Source of the DNA: Alterluteimonas quercicellularis
GTDB lineage: Bacteria; Pseudomonadota; Gammaproteobacteria; Xanthomonadales; Xanthomonadaceae
NCBI RefSeq assembly: GCF_021191635.1
Contig: NZ_JAIWPR010000045.1
Coordinates: 1-52,380 of the forward strand
Length of the DNA stretch: 52,380 nucleotides
Reading direction: 5' to 3'
Under the pieces are notes generated by a model. The model was not told where the DNA came from. It worked only from the letters and a program-made list of their open reading frames with translations, and made no database searches. Of the stretch, positions 34,082 through 41,556 are shown one piece after another. Position numbers and translations under genes: made by a program. Numbering within the stretch: position 1 is the first letter of the stretch; the number at the start of each line of letters is the position of its first letter.

Positions 34082-34969
34082 ATGTCCACGTTGCTCGATC
34101 TGGTCCGCCGCCACGCGGACGCCCACGCGCCCGGCGGCGGCATCGCCGCCACGCCGATCCCCAGCCTGTCGACGGTGCATGCGCTGGCGCCGAGCGGGCT
34201 GGGCCACGACATCCAGCGCCCGCTGGCCTGCCTGGTGCTGCAGGGGGCCAAGGAGGTGACGATGGGCGCGCGCACGCTCGCGTTCGCGGCCGGCGACACG
34301 CTGGTGATCGCGGCCGACGTCCCGACCGCGAGCCGGATCGTGCGCGCCAGCGCCGCGGCGCCGTACTGCTCGCTGGTGCTGGAGATCGACCCGGCGGTGG
34401 TGGCCGACCTGGTCGCCGACATGGACGTCGCGCCGGACACGGGCGCGCCGCCGATCGGCGTGGCGCCGACCGACGACGAACTGGCCGAGGCCGCGCTGCA
34501 GCTGATGCGGTTGCTTGATCGGCCATCGGCACTGCCGGTGCTGCAGGGGCAGCGCGTGCGCGAGGCGCACTACTGGCTGCTGGCCGGCCGCCACGGGCCG
34601 GCGATCCGCCGGCTGGCGTGGCCGAACGGCAGCGCGCGGCGGGTGGCGCGCGCGGTCGCGGTGCTGCGCGCCGAGTACGACCGGCCGCTGCCGGTGGAGC
34701 GGCTGGCGGCGCTGTCGGACATGAGCGTCTCGGCGTTCCACGTGCATTTCCGCGCAGCGACCTCGCTCACGCCGCTGCAGTTCCAGAAGCGGCTGCGGCT
34801 GATCGAGGCGCGCCGGCGGATGCTGGCCGACGGCGTGGCCGCGAGCATCGCCGCGCACGGCGTGGGCTATGCGAGCGTGCCGCAGTTCACCCGCGAGTAC
34901 GCGCGCATGTTCGGCCAGCCGCCGGCGCGCGAGACCGGTGCAGCGCGGCAGCGCGCCCAGATCATGTAG
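34082..34969 (+). CDS. AraC-family regulator (AraC_N type)
   Basis: The 295-residue protein has the AraC N-terminal domain found in many oxidoreductase-linked regulators (PLACLVLQGAKEVTMGAR; GDTLVIAADVPTASRI) and two C-terminal helix-turn-helices (LAALSDMSVSAFHVHFRAAT; GYASVPQFTREYARMFG). It probably controls the divergent SDR gene. Its stop codon TAG is part of the palindromic repeat that begins at 34966. Confidence 0.92.
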   Translation: MSTLLDLVRRHADAHAPGGGIAATPIPSLSTVHALAPSGLGHDIQRPLACLVLQGAKEVTMGARTLAFAAGDTLVIAADVPTASRIVRASAAAPYCSLVLEIDPAVVADLVADMDVAPDTGAPPIGVAPTDDELAEAALQLMRLLDRPSALPVLQGQRVREAHYWLLAGRHGPAIRRLAWPNGSARRVARAVAVLRAEYDRPLPVERLAALSDMSVSAFHVHFRAATSLTPLQFQKRLRLIEARRRMLADGVAASIAAHGVGYASVPQFTREYARMFGQPPARETGAARQRAQIM

Positions 34970-35101
34970 GAGCGCGCTCGCGCGCGATGCTGTTCTGCAG
35001 CGCCGGATGCAGAGGATGCAGAGAGCATCGCGCGCGGCTGGGGGTTGCGCCGCCCGCCCCCCGCGCCCCCCCCCCCCCCCGCCCCCCCCCCCCGCTCCTA
35101 C
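34966..35101. repeat. REP-like pair interrupted by long poly-C tracts
   Basis: The left unit (34966-34987) is intact. The right unit begins GCATCGCGCGCG at about 35027 and resumes with GCTCCTAC at 35094-35101. The stretch in between holds two C homopolymers: 15 C's at 35066-35080 and 12 at 35082-35093, split by one G. The AraC stop TAG lies in the left unit. Confidence 0.85.
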
Positions 35102-35186
35102 GGTGGCGTGGTTCGGGATGCAGCGTTGCGCGGCGTTCGCGGCGGCACGTGGCAGGATGCGGGCTGACCCACGCAGGAGAACGCCC

Positions 35187-35843
35187 ATGGCCACGGTCTT
35201 CATCGTCGGCGGCGCCGGCCAGGTCGGGCGCCGGCTGGCGCAACGCCTGGCCGCGCGCGGGCACGCGGCGCGCGCGCTGCATCGCGCGCCCGCGCAGGCG
35301 GCCGAACTGGAAGTGCTCGGCGCGACGCCGGTGGCCGGCGATCTGCGGCAACTCGATGCCGCCGGGCTGGCCGCGCTGCTGGCCGGCAGCGACGCGGTGG
35401 TGTTCTCGGCCGGCGCCGGCGGCAAGGGCGGGCCCGAGCTGACCGACGCCATCGACGGCCGCGGGCTGGAGCTGGCGGTGGCCGCGACGCGGCAGGCCGG
35501 CATCCGCCGCTTCCTGCTGGTCTCGGCGTTCCCGGAGGCCGCGCGCGGCCGGCACGTGTCCGACACCTTCGAGCACTACATAGCGGTCAAGAAGCGCGCC
35601 GACGTGCACCTGGTCGATTCCGGCCTGGACTGGGTGATCCTGCGCCCCGGCACGCTGACCGATGCGCCGGGCACCGGCCGCGTGCGCGCGGGGCTGGCGA
35701 TCCCCTACGGCGAGGTGCCGCGCGACGACGTGGCGGCGACGCTGCTCGAACTGGTCGAGCGCCCGGCGGTGAATCGCGTCATCGTCGAGCTGACCGCGGG
35801 CGCCACCCCGGTCGGCGAGGCGGTGCAGGCGCTGGCGCGATGA
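35187..35843 (+). CDS. NAD(P)-binding Rossmann protein (atypical SDR)
   Basis: The 218-residue protein opens with the Rossmann motif VFIVGGAGQVGRRLA and continues as an atypical SDR/YwnB-like NAD(P)-binding protein (VVFSAGAGG; RRFLLVSAFPEAA; DWVILRPGTLTD). It probably acts on a small carbonyl or senses redox state; function is not defined. AGGAG lies 7 bases before the ATG at 35187. Its stop overlaps the next start (ATGA), so the two Rossmann proteins are coupled. Confidence 0.88.
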   Translation: MATVFIVGGAGQVGRRLAQRLAARGHAARALHRAPAQAAELEVLGATPVAGDLRQLDAAGLAALLAGSDAVVFSAGAGGKGGPELTDAIDGRGLELAVAATRQAGIRRFLLVSAFPEAARGRHVSDTFEHYIAVKKRADVHLVDSGLDWVILRPGTLTDAPGTGRVRAGLAIPYGEVPRDDVAATLLELVERPAVNRVIVELTAGATPVGEAVQALAR

Positions 35844-36487
35844 ACGCGGACGACGGCGTGCGCCTGCTGCTGGTCGGCGCGACCGGGCTGGTCGGCCGCC
35901 ACGTGCTGGCGCAGGCCCTGGCCGACCCGCGCGTGGCGGCGGTGACCGCGCCGGCGCGGCGGGAACTGCCTCCGCATCCCAAGCTGCAGTCGCCGCGCGT
36001 GGACTTCGACCGCCTGCCGGAAGACGCCGAGTGGTGGCGCGCCGATGCGGCGGTCTGCACGCTCGGCACCACGATCCGCGCGGCCGGCTCGCAGGACGCG
36101 TTCCGCCGCGTGGACCACGATTATCCGCTCGCGGTGGCGCGTCTCGCGCATGCCGGCGGCACGCGAACCTTCGCGCTGAACTCGGCGATGGGCGCGGACG
36201 CGGGATCGCGGATCTTCTACAACCGGGTCAAGGGCGAGCTGGAACGCGACCTGGCCGCGGTCGGCTTCGATTCGCTGACCTTCGTGCGCCCCGGCCTGAT
36301 CGGCGGCGACCGCGACGAGGTCCGGCCGGGCGAGCGCGCGGCCGGCATCGTGCTCGGCGCGCTCGGCCCGCTGCTGCCGCGGCGCTGGCGGATCAACCCG
36401 GCGCCGCGGATCGCGGCGGCGCTGCTGGCGGCGGCGCTCGACGCGGCGCCGGGCGTGCACGTCGTCGGTTCGGAACGTCTCCTCTGA
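35840..36487 (+). CDS. NAD(P)-binding protein, HTATIP2/YbjT-like
   Basis: The 215-residue protein has LLLVGATGLVGRHVLAQAL at its start, then CTLGTTIRAAGS, and YNRVKGELERDL with the YxxxK-like pair. This is the pattern of HTATIP2-like atypical SDRs. Role unknown. It is coupled to the preceding gene by a four-base overlap. A palindromic repeat pair follows 4 bases after its stop and separates it from the convergent lactonase gene. Confidence 0.88.
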   Translation: MNADDGVRLLLVGATGLVGRHVLAQALADPRVAAVTAPARRELPPHPKLQSPRVDFDRLPEDAEWWRADAAVCTLGTTIRAAGSQDAFRRVDHDYPLAVARLAHAGGTRTFALNSAMGADAGSRIFYNRVKGELERDLAAVGFDSLTFVRPGLIGGDRDEVRPGERAAGIVLGALGPLLPRRWRINPAPRIAAALLAAALDAAPGVHVVGSERLL

Positions 36488-36491
36488 TCCC

Positions 36492-36575
36492 GTAGGAGCG
36501 CGCTCGCGCGCGATGCTTTTTCGTTCCGGCGCGGGATGAGCAAGTAAGAAGCATCGCGCGCGAGCGCGCTCCTAC
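36492..36575. repeat. REP-like inverted pair between convergent genes
   Basis: Two intact inverted units (36492-36513 and 36554-36575) flank a 40-base spacer starting TGCTTTTTCG. The right unit contains, on the minus strand, the TAG stop of the SMP-30 lactonase gene. Confidence 0.9.
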
Positions 36576-37639
36576 CGGGCGAAGCCGAGACCGGTCGCCT
36601 GCACGCGAACGCGCGCGAGGATGTCGTCGGAGGTCATGTACAGCGTGCGGCCGTCGTCGCCGAAGGCGCAGTTGGAGATCGCGCGGCCGGTCTCGATGCG
36701 GCCGAGCCGGGTGCCGTCGGGCGCGAACACCAGCACGCCGCCGGGACCGGTAGCGAACAGGGTGCCGTCGGCGGCGACGGCCATGCCGTCGGGCAGGCCG
36801 GGCGCGTCGTCGCCGAGCAGGTTGCTGGCGTCGGCGAACACGCGACGGCCGGAGACCGCACCGTCGGCATCGAGCGCGTAGGCGTACCAGACCGGCGTAT
36901 CGGGATCGGAGCTGGCGACGTAGAGCGTGCGCTCGTCGGGCGAGAGTGCGATGCCGTTGGGGAAGGGCACGGTGGCGTCGAGCAGGTGCAGGCCGCCGTC
37001 GGGCGCGATGCGGTAGACGCCGTTGAAACCGAGTTCCTTCGCCGGCGAGTCGTTCATGCCCTTCAGGCCGTAGGGCGGGTCGGTGAAAAACACGCTGCCG
37101 TCGCTGCGCAGTGCGAGATCGTTCGGGCTGTTGAGGCGCTTGCCGTCGAAGCGGTCCGCGAGCGTGGTCTTGCGCTTCGTGACCGGGTCGAAGCGGGCGA
37201 CCAGCCGGCTGCCGGAATCGGCCAGCAGCACCGTGCCGCCGGGCTCGGCGAGCAGGCCGTTGGCGCCGGCCTCGCGCAGCGCGCCGGTGTCGGGGCCGGC
37301 GTAGCCGGAGGGCTCGAGGAACACCGAGACGCCGTCGGCTTCGGACCAGCGGTGCATGCGGTTCGCCGGCACGTCGGTGAACAGCAGGTAGCCGCCATCG
37401 GCGATCCAGGCCGGGCCTTCGGACCAGGTGAAGCCGTCGGCGAGGCGCTCGATGCGTGTGCCGGGTGCGACGACCCGGGCGAAGCGCGGGTCCCATTCGA
37501 CCAGTCGGCCGGCAGACGACAGGACCGGGGGCGGCAACAGGTGCTCGGTGACGGCCTGCGCCGGTGGGCCCTGGGAGACGCTGCAGGCGGCGAGCACGGC
37601 GGCGAGCGGCACGGCGAAGAGCAGGCGGTCTGGGCGCAT
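36572..37639 (-). CDS. SMP-30/gluconolactonase-family lipoprotein
   Basis: The 355-residue protein starts with a lipoprotein signal (LLFAVPLAAVLAAC, lipobox LAAC). It folds as a six-bladed SMP-30 propeller with FTWSEGPAW (metal glutamate), LNSPNDLAL (metal asparagine) and FPNGIALSPDERTLYVASSD. Family enzymes open sugar lactones such as glucono- or xylonolactone. It is the last gene of a minus-strand set with receptor, symporter, cupin and TetR, which suggests it handles a lactone from the imported substrate. Its stop codon lies in a palindromic repeat. Confidence 0.9.
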   Translation of the reverse strand: MRPDRLLFAVPLAAVLAACSVSQGPPAQAVTEHLLPPPVLSSAGRLVEWDPRFARVVAPGTRIERLADGFTWSEGPAWIADGGYLLFTDVPANRMHRWSEADGVSVFLEPSGYAGPDTGALREAGANGLLAEPGGTVLLADSGSRLVARFDPVTKRKTTLADRFDGKRLNSPNDLALRSDGSVFFTDPPYGLKGMNDSPAKELGFNGVYRIAPDGGLHLLDATVPFPNGIALSPDERTLYVASSDPDTPVWYAYALDADGAVSGRRVFADASNLLGDDAPGLPDGMAVAADGTLFATGPGGVLVFAPDGTRLGRIETGRAISNCAFGDDGRTLYMTSDDILARVRVQATGLGFAR

Positions 37640-37710
37640 TGGGGCTCCGGCGCCTGGAGGGCGCTGGCCACAGGATGCAACGATGCGCGACGCATGGCGA
37701 ATCGCGGCGC

Positions 37711-38202
37711 TCAGAGCGGATCGTCGAAGCCGCGGATCGCGGATAGGTCCACGACCTCGACGCGTTCGCCGCGCCGGATCGTGCGCTTGCCGACGCTGGG
37801 GAAGTCCTCGATCTCCAGCGCCCGGTGTTCGCCGCCCATCAGGTAGACGACGTCCTGCGCGAAGGGATTGCGCAGGTGGTGCACGGGCGAGGGCGCGGGA
37901 AAGGCGACGAAGTCGCCGGGGCCGAGCTCGAACGCGTGGCCGTCGATGTCGACGAGCGCGCGGCCTTCGAGGACGTAGAGCCATTCTTCCTCGCAAAGAT
38001 GCGCGTGCGGCAGGAAGGACTCGTGGCCGGGTGGGACCCGCGCCAGGTTCAGGCCGGTGCGCTGCAGGCCGGCCGCGCGGCCGAGGAAGGCCACGTCGAC
38101 CTTCGAGCGCGGGTTCCAGCGGTGCGAGAGCGGCTGCGACTGCGCCTGCGCGTCGGCGGCGCGGACGATGTGGCGCGCGGCGATGGCGTCGGCCTCGCTC
38201 AT
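37711..38202 (-). CDS. Cupin-domain protein
   Basis: The 163-residue single-domain cupin has both cupin motifs: PPGHESFLPHAHLCEEEWLY with the metal His/Glu set, and GDFVAFPAPSPVHHLRNP. It may be a sugar isomerase-like or regulatory cupin; function is not deducible. It overlaps the end of the TetR gene (ATGA) and is 71 bases upstream of the lactonase gene. Confidence 0.87.
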   Translation of the reverse strand: MSEADAIAARHIVRAADAQAQSQPLSHRWNPRSKVDVAFLGRAAGLQRTGLNLARVPPGHESFLPHAHLCEEEWLYVLEGRALVDIDGHAFELGPGDFVAFPAPSPVHHLRNPFAQDVVYLMGGEHRALEIEDFPSVGKRTIRRGERVEVVDLSAIRGFDDPL

Positions 38203-38822
38203 GGCGCCGGCGCCCCGCCGCTGCGGCGATGGTAGTGCTCCAGGATCGCGACGAACTGTTCGTAGGTGCTGGCGACGGTGGCGGGATCGCTGACCAGCGC
38301 CTCCAGGCACAGCCCGCGCAGGAAGCAGCCGATCACGTAGCGCGTGGGCAGCGGCGAGGGCACGGTGTCGAGCTCGGCGCCGAGCAGTTCGTAGCGGGCG
38401 GCGAGCGTGGGGTCCTGCTGCTCGCAGACCTGCTGGAATGCGCGGCGCAGCTCGGCATCGGTGCGCACGGCGTTGAAGAATTCCAGCGAGACGGTGAAGT
38501 CGGCCTCCATGCGCGCGCGCGTGGCCGCGATCTCGTCGCGCACGCTGCGCACCGCGGCCGGTGCGGCCGGCGGCGGTTCCAGCTCGGCGGCGCGCACCGC
38601 CTGACGGTGCATGAAGGCATGCGCCAGCAACTGGTGCTTGCTCGGGAAGTGGTGCAGCAGCGCGCCGCGTGAGACGCCGGCGCGTGCGCAGATGCGGCCG
38701 ATCGTGGTGCCGGCCGCGCCCAGCTCGCCCAGGCATTGCAGCGTGGCCTGCATCAGCAGGCGGCGGGTGGCGTCGCTGCGTTCGGCCTGGGTCCGGCGCG
38801 GGGCGGGGGCGGGCGGGCTCAT
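38199..38822 (-). CDS. TetR-family regulator within an operon
   Basis: The 207-residue protein has a TetR DNA-binding domain (RRLLMQATLQCLGELGAAG; IGRICARAGVSRGALLHHF) and an all-helical ligand domain. It overlaps both neighbours by four bases, so it is co-transcribed with the transporter genes. A perfect inverted repeat upstream of the TonB-receptor gene (43699-43716) is a plausible operator for it. Its ligand would then be the imported compound or a product of it. Confidence 0.92.
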   Translation of the reverse strand: MSPPAPAPRRTQAERSDATRRLLMQATLQCLGELGAAGTTIGRICARAGVSRGALLHHFPSKHQLLAHAFMHRQAVRAAELEPPPAAPAAVRSVRDEIAATRARMEADFTVSLEFFNAVRTDAELRRAFQQVCEQQDPTLAARYELLGAELDTVPSPLPTRYVIGCFLRGLCLEALVSDPATVASTYEQFVAILEHYHRRSGGAPAP

Positions 38823-40150
38823 GCGGGCGTCCGTGCTGGGGAAGTGGGCGCCGGGGCGTCGCGCTGCGCGAGCAGGGCGAACAGGTCGGCGAGGTAGCGG
38901 CGCTGGTTGCCGTCGACCGGCGCGGGTTGCGCGGCGACCTCCGACAGCAGCGTGCGCAGCGCACGCTCGAAGCCCGGGGCGTCCTGCGGCGTCGTCGGCA
39001 GCGTGCGCAGGTAGCGCAGCCCGCGCGCGAATCGCGTCGGGCCGGGCGGCGTGCGTTCGTAGGCGCGGCGCGCGCAGTCCTGCGCGCGGTCGCGATCGCC
39101 GGCCGCCTCGTGCAGCCCGGCGAGCGCCTGCAGGAAGTAGGCGGCGTGCGCCGAGCGCTCCGCTTCGGCCTGCAGCAGCGCGCGGGCGCCGCTGCCGTCG
39201 CCGCCGGCGCGCAGCAGTTCGGCGGCCATGTTGAGCACGCTCAGGCGCGCGTCGTCGCCGTGGGCTTCGTGCTGCGCACGGTGGACGGTGGCGCGCACGG
39301 CGTGGGCCAGCGCCGGGTCGACCCGGCCGCCGGCCAGCTGCACGCGGCCGTACAGCAGGATCAGCCGCTGGGTGGGGCCGAGCATGGGGTCGTCGGCCAG
39401 CGACGCCAGGCGCTCGCGCAGGGCCTGCCGGAGCGGGGGCGTGCCGCGCGGCGGCGCCGCCAGGTCGAGGCGGGCCGGCCGCAGCGCCAGCGCGTAGACG
39501 TCGGCGAACGCCAGCGGCGCGCTGTGCAGGCCCGCCAGCAGCACCGCCGCGGCGCCGGCGGGGGGCGGCCGCGCCGGGCCGCCTTCGACCGCCTGCAGCC
39601 AGTGCACCAGCAGCGCCATGCGCGTCCGCAGTGGCGCGTGCGCGGCCTGCGCCCAGGCGGCCTCCAGCAGCGCGGGCAGGCCGGGCAGGGGGTGGTGGCG
39701 CCCGTCCAGGCTCCAGGCCTGTGCGGCGAAGGCATCGAGGTCCTCGTCCGTGGCGCGGCCGTCCTCGACGCGCCGGATGCGCGCCTGCAGCGGCACGCGC
39801 ACCTCGGCGTGACGGGCGATCAGGTCGCAGAAGGCGCCGGCGTCGCGGCCGCCGGACAGTCGCAGCAGTTCGCGGCCATGCGGGTCGAGCAGCAGGCAGG
39901 TGGGGTAGAAGCTGGCGCCCAGGCGCTCGCCGTCGCGCTGCGCGCCGGGCGCATCGCCGTCGATCGACAGCAGCTCCAGCGACGGCGCCAGCGCGGCGAA
40001 GCGCGCGCCGTCGAACACCTCCAGGCGCAATTCCTGGCAGGGCGGGCACCACGAGGCCGTCCAGCGGACCAGCAGCGGACGGCCGGCCTCCGTCGCGCGC
40101 GCCAGTGCGGCGTCCAGTCCGTCCTGGTGCCAGGGCGTGCGGCCGTTCAC
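38819..40150 (-). CDS. Thioredoxin-fold protein with long helical C-terminal region
   Basis: The 443-residue protein begins with a thioredoxin-like domain (about 1-115) with active site WCPPCQ and the cis-proline region in FYPTCLLL. About 320 residues of helical, TPR-like sequence follow (for example SVLNMAAELLRAGGDGSGAR). I see no signal peptide, so it is probably cytoplasmic. It starts at a GTG overlapping the symporter's stop and ends overlapping the TetR start. It is an odd partner for a sugar transporter; its task here is unknown. Confidence 0.82.
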   Translation of the reverse strand: MNGRTPWHQDGLDAALARATEAGRPLLVRWTASWCPPCQELRLEVFDGARFAALAPSLELLSIDGDAPGAQRDGERLGASFYPTCLLLDPHGRELLRLSGGRDAGAFCDLIARHAEVRVPLQARIRRVEDGRATDEDLDAFAAQAWSLDGRHHPLPGLPALLEAAWAQAAHAPLRTRMALLVHWLQAVEGGPARPPPAGAAAVLLAGLHSAPLAFADVYALALRPARLDLAAPPRGTPPLRQALRERLASLADDPMLGPTQRLILLYGRVQLAGGRVDPALAHAVRATVHRAQHEAHGDDARLSVLNMAAELLRAGGDGSGARALLQAEAERSAHAAYFLQALAGLHEAAGDRDRAQDCARRAYERTPPGPTRFARGLRYLRTLPTTPQDAPGFERALRTLLSEVAAQPAPVDGNQRRYLADLFALLAQRDAPAPTSPARTPA

Positions 40151-41553
40151 AGGCAGGCGCCACCGGGCGCGCAGTACGCGCCGGCCGCGGGCGCGGCGGG
40201 TTCGGATTGCGCCCGCTGCCGGCGCGCCAGCCGCGCCCGCACCAGGGCCGCGCGGCGCCCGGTCAGCGGGAAGCGCCAGGCCAGCCACGCCGAGAGCAGG
40301 TTCAGCGCGAACGGGATCCAGACGATGGCCAGGAAGAAGCCCTGCAGCGCCAGGCCGTCGTGGTCGCTGCGCTTGGGGTCGAAGCCGAACGCGCCGGCGA
40401 CGACGAAGCCCAGGCCTGCGCCAACCGCCAGGCAGGACTTGTTGAGGAAGGAGCGCACAGCGAAGTAGTTGCCGGCGTGGTCGCCGCCGCTGCGCAGCGC
40501 GCCGTAGTCGACCACGTCGGCCAGGATCGCCACCTGCGCCGCGGCCGAGCCGGCGACCGCGATCGCGGCCGCGGAGAACACCACCAGCAGCGCGACGAAG
40601 GCGTGCTCGCCCGGCACGATCAGCGCCATCGACACGTTGGTGGCGGCGGTCAGCAGGGTGCAGATCGCGACGATGCGGTGCTTGTCCAGCGTGCGCCCGC
40701 GGCGCAGCCACCACCATGCGCCCAGCAGTTGCAGCGCGTAGACCGAGAGCATGATGCACGAGTAGCGCTCGCCGATCCCCAGGTAGCTGTTGAGGTAGAA
40801 GAAGTACAGCCCGGAGACCATGCCCTGCGACAGCCAGGTGGCCGTGGACATCAGCATGAAGTGGCCCAGCACCCGGTTGCCGGCGAGCGCGCGCCAGGCC
40901 TGGCGCAGGACCGGCAGCGCGCCCGCGCCGCCTGCGCCGGCGGCCGGCGCCGGGCGGTCGGGCACGTAGCGCAGCATCGGCGGCAGGGTGAGCAGCAGCA
41001 GGCCGATCACGCACCAGGCGGCGGTGCGGGTGACCTCGGGCGTCATCTCGGTGCCGGCGAAGAACGGCAGCAGCGGGATCACCGGGAACAGCGCGGTGCC
41101 CAGCATCTCGGCGTTGTGGCGCCAGGTGGCCAGGCGATGGCGCTCGCGGCCGTCGCCGCTGATCTCGTTGATCCACGCCGGGTGCGGCACCTCGGCGAAG
41201 GTCCAGCCCAGGGTGAGGAAGAAATAGGCCGCGGCGAAGTAGACGTAGCCGGTGCCCGGGCCGGGCTGGAACGCGGCCAGCGTGCCCAGGCCGCCGACCA
41301 CGGCGCCGAGCACGATCCAGGGCTTGCGCCGTCCCCAGGGCAGGCGCGTGCGGTCCGACAGCAGGCCCACCGCCGGGTCGATCGCGGCGTCGACGATGCG
41401 CAGCGCGGTCAGGATCAGGCCGATGCCGACCAGGCTCAAGCCGGCGTGCTCGACGTACAGCGCGGGCAGGATCATGAACGCCGGCGCGTGCATGACCGCG
41501 AACGGCACGTAGGCGGCGGCGTAGGCGAGGTCGCGGCGGAGCGTGCCGGACAC
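40147..41553 (-). CDS. GPH-family sugar:cation symporter (MFS)
   Basis: The 468-residue protein has about twelve membrane segments and the glycoside-pentoside-hexuronide signature: ALRIVDAAIDPAVGLLSDRT followed by GRRKPW, and later ADVVDYG. It would take up a sugar or glycoside with a cation across the inner membrane. It starts 3 bases after the TonB-receptor stop, so outer- and inner-membrane uptake are encoded together. Confidence 0.92.
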   Translation of the reverse strand: MSGTLRRDLAYAAAYVPFAVMHAPAFMILPALYVEHAGLSLVGIGLILTALRIVDAAIDPAVGLLSDRTRLPWGRRKPWIVLGAVVGGLGTLAAFQPGPGTGYVYFAAAYFFLTLGWTFAEVPHPAWINEISGDGRERHRLATWRHNAEMLGTALFPVIPLLPFFAGTEMTPEVTRTAAWCVIGLLLLTLPPMLRYVPDRPAPAAGAGGAGALPVLRQAWRALAGNRVLGHFMLMSTATWLSQGMVSGLYFFYLNSYLGIGERYSCIMLSVYALQLLGAWWWLRRGRTLDKHRIVAICTLLTAATNVSMALIVPGEHAFVALLVVFSAAAIAVAGSAAAQVAILADVVDYGALRSGGDHAGNYFAVRSFLNKSCLAVGAGLGFVVAGAFGFDPKRSDHDGLALQGFFLAIVWIPFALNLLSAWLAWRFPLTGRRAALVRARLARRQRAQSEPAAPAAGAYCAPGGACL

Positions 41554-41556
41554 GTC

